Positions 4,973 through 5,378 of a stretch of DNA of 5,378 nucleotides are shown here, in pieces. The stretch's first letter is position 1, and every line of letters begins with the position of its first letter. Position numbers and translations under genes: made by a program. The notes beneath the pieces were generated by a model. It saw nothing but the letters and a program-made list of their open reading frames with translations. It did no database searches and had not been told where the DNA came from. This DNA comes from Clostridia bacterium (GTDB lineage: Bacteria > Bacillota > Clostridia > Oscillospirales > Acutalibacteraceae): positions 1-5,378 of the forward strand of contig CAADUC010000098.1 of assembly GCA_900752115.1 (NCBI GenBank), written 5' to 3'.

Positions 4973-5378
4973 CTACATTTTCAGAAGTGCCAGTCGGCTC
5001 ATGCTCCGCAGACTGACACCCAGAGTAGAGAGGTTGTGCAGCGTGGCGGAGGTGGCGGGCGGCAGGACTCCGGCCACACCCAGAGCGATCAGCGCGCCGT
5101 TGAAGCCGATGACAAAACGATAATTGGAGTGGATGCGCGCCATCAGCGCCATGGCGATCCGGCGCAGCTCTACCAGTTCCCAGAGGCTGTCAGCGGCAAT
5201 GGTGATGTCCGCAATCTCCCGGGCAATGGCGGCCCCGTCGCTGATGGCGATGCCCGCATCCGCCTCGGATAAGGCCGGTGAGTCGTTGATGCCGTCGCCC
5301 ACCATCAGGACGGTATGCCCCTCCCGGCGGAGCCGTGCCACATACTCCGCCTTGTCCGCCGGAAGGACTCCGGCGCGG
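4973..5378 (-). CDS. Heavy-metal translocating P-type ATPase (P1B), C-terminal 134 residues
   Basis: The window edge removes the N-terminal part. The visible part starts RAGVLPADKAEYVARLRREG and has the P-type hinge motif GDGINDSPAL, in which the aspartates hold the catalytic Mg2+. SEADAGIAI and ARE-IADITI of the phosphorylation domain follow. Two membrane helices come next: one about NYRFVIGFNGALIALGVAGV and a last one around PPATSATLHNLSTLGVSLRS, ending SRLALLKM. It would pump a transition-metal cation out of the cytoplasm at the expense of ATP. The last helix has His-Asn (LHN) where zinc/cadmium pumps usually carry Asp and copper pumps an MSS pattern, so the metal is uncertain; CtpC-like manganese/zinc pumps are the nearest comparison I recall. 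GC is high, like the GH31 gene. The stop is followed by the hairpin terminator at 4895-4940. Confidence 0.92.
   Translation of the reverse strand, partial: RAGVLPADKAEYVARLRREGHTVLMVGDGINDSPALSEADAGIAISDGAAIAREIADITIAADSLWELVELRRIAMALMARIHSNYRFVIGFNGALIALGVAGVLPPATSATLHNLSTLGVSLRSMSRLALLKM

Overview
The window looks like a piece of a Gram-positive, probably gut-type Clostridia (Firmicutes) chromosome. Start sites carry strong AGGAGG-type ribosome binding sites, a GC-rich glycoside hydrolase gene is present, and there are small XRE regulators of the kind common in clostridial mobile elements. The species cannot be named from the sequence.

Layout, left to right. (1) Bases 1-165 hold the start of a leftward insertion-sequence gene (IS3-type helix-turn-helix protein), whose ribosome binding site lies in a perfect 15-bp inverted repeat. 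(2) Bases 293-2698, leftward, encode a complete cytosolic family 31 glycoside hydrolase. Its real start is an ATG behind a textbook ribosome binding site. (3) Bases 2941-3081, leftward, encode a 46-residue helical protein. (4) Bases 3109-3760 have no convincing protein gene but are dense in RNA-like structure: a 30-bp inverted repeat around a purine/pyrimidine-skewed loop, a 17-bp GC-rich hairpin right beside it, then at least eight short hairpins. (5) Bases 3759-4430, leftward, form a regulatory unit. It has a candidate promoter, a possible leader reading frame of 108 codons containing two intrinsic terminators, and an XRE-family repressor gene whose ribosome binding site can be masked by a hairpin. 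(6) Bases 4440-4668 are AT-rich control DNA before a second, rightward small XRE gene (4669-4899). (7) That gene converges on the 3' end of a leftward heavy-metal P-type ATPase gene (4973 to the window edge), with a shared hairpin terminator between them.

The GC-rich metabolic and transport genes at the two sides contrast with the mixed-composition centre. I read the centre (about 2930-4900) as mobile-element or remnant DNA carrying regulatory genes; no integrase, relaxase or second element end is in view. The most interesting parts are the structured stretch 3109-3690, possibly a long non-coding RNA, and the attenuator-like leader of the XRE gene. No known RNA family was recognised for the former, and everything about its function is inference.
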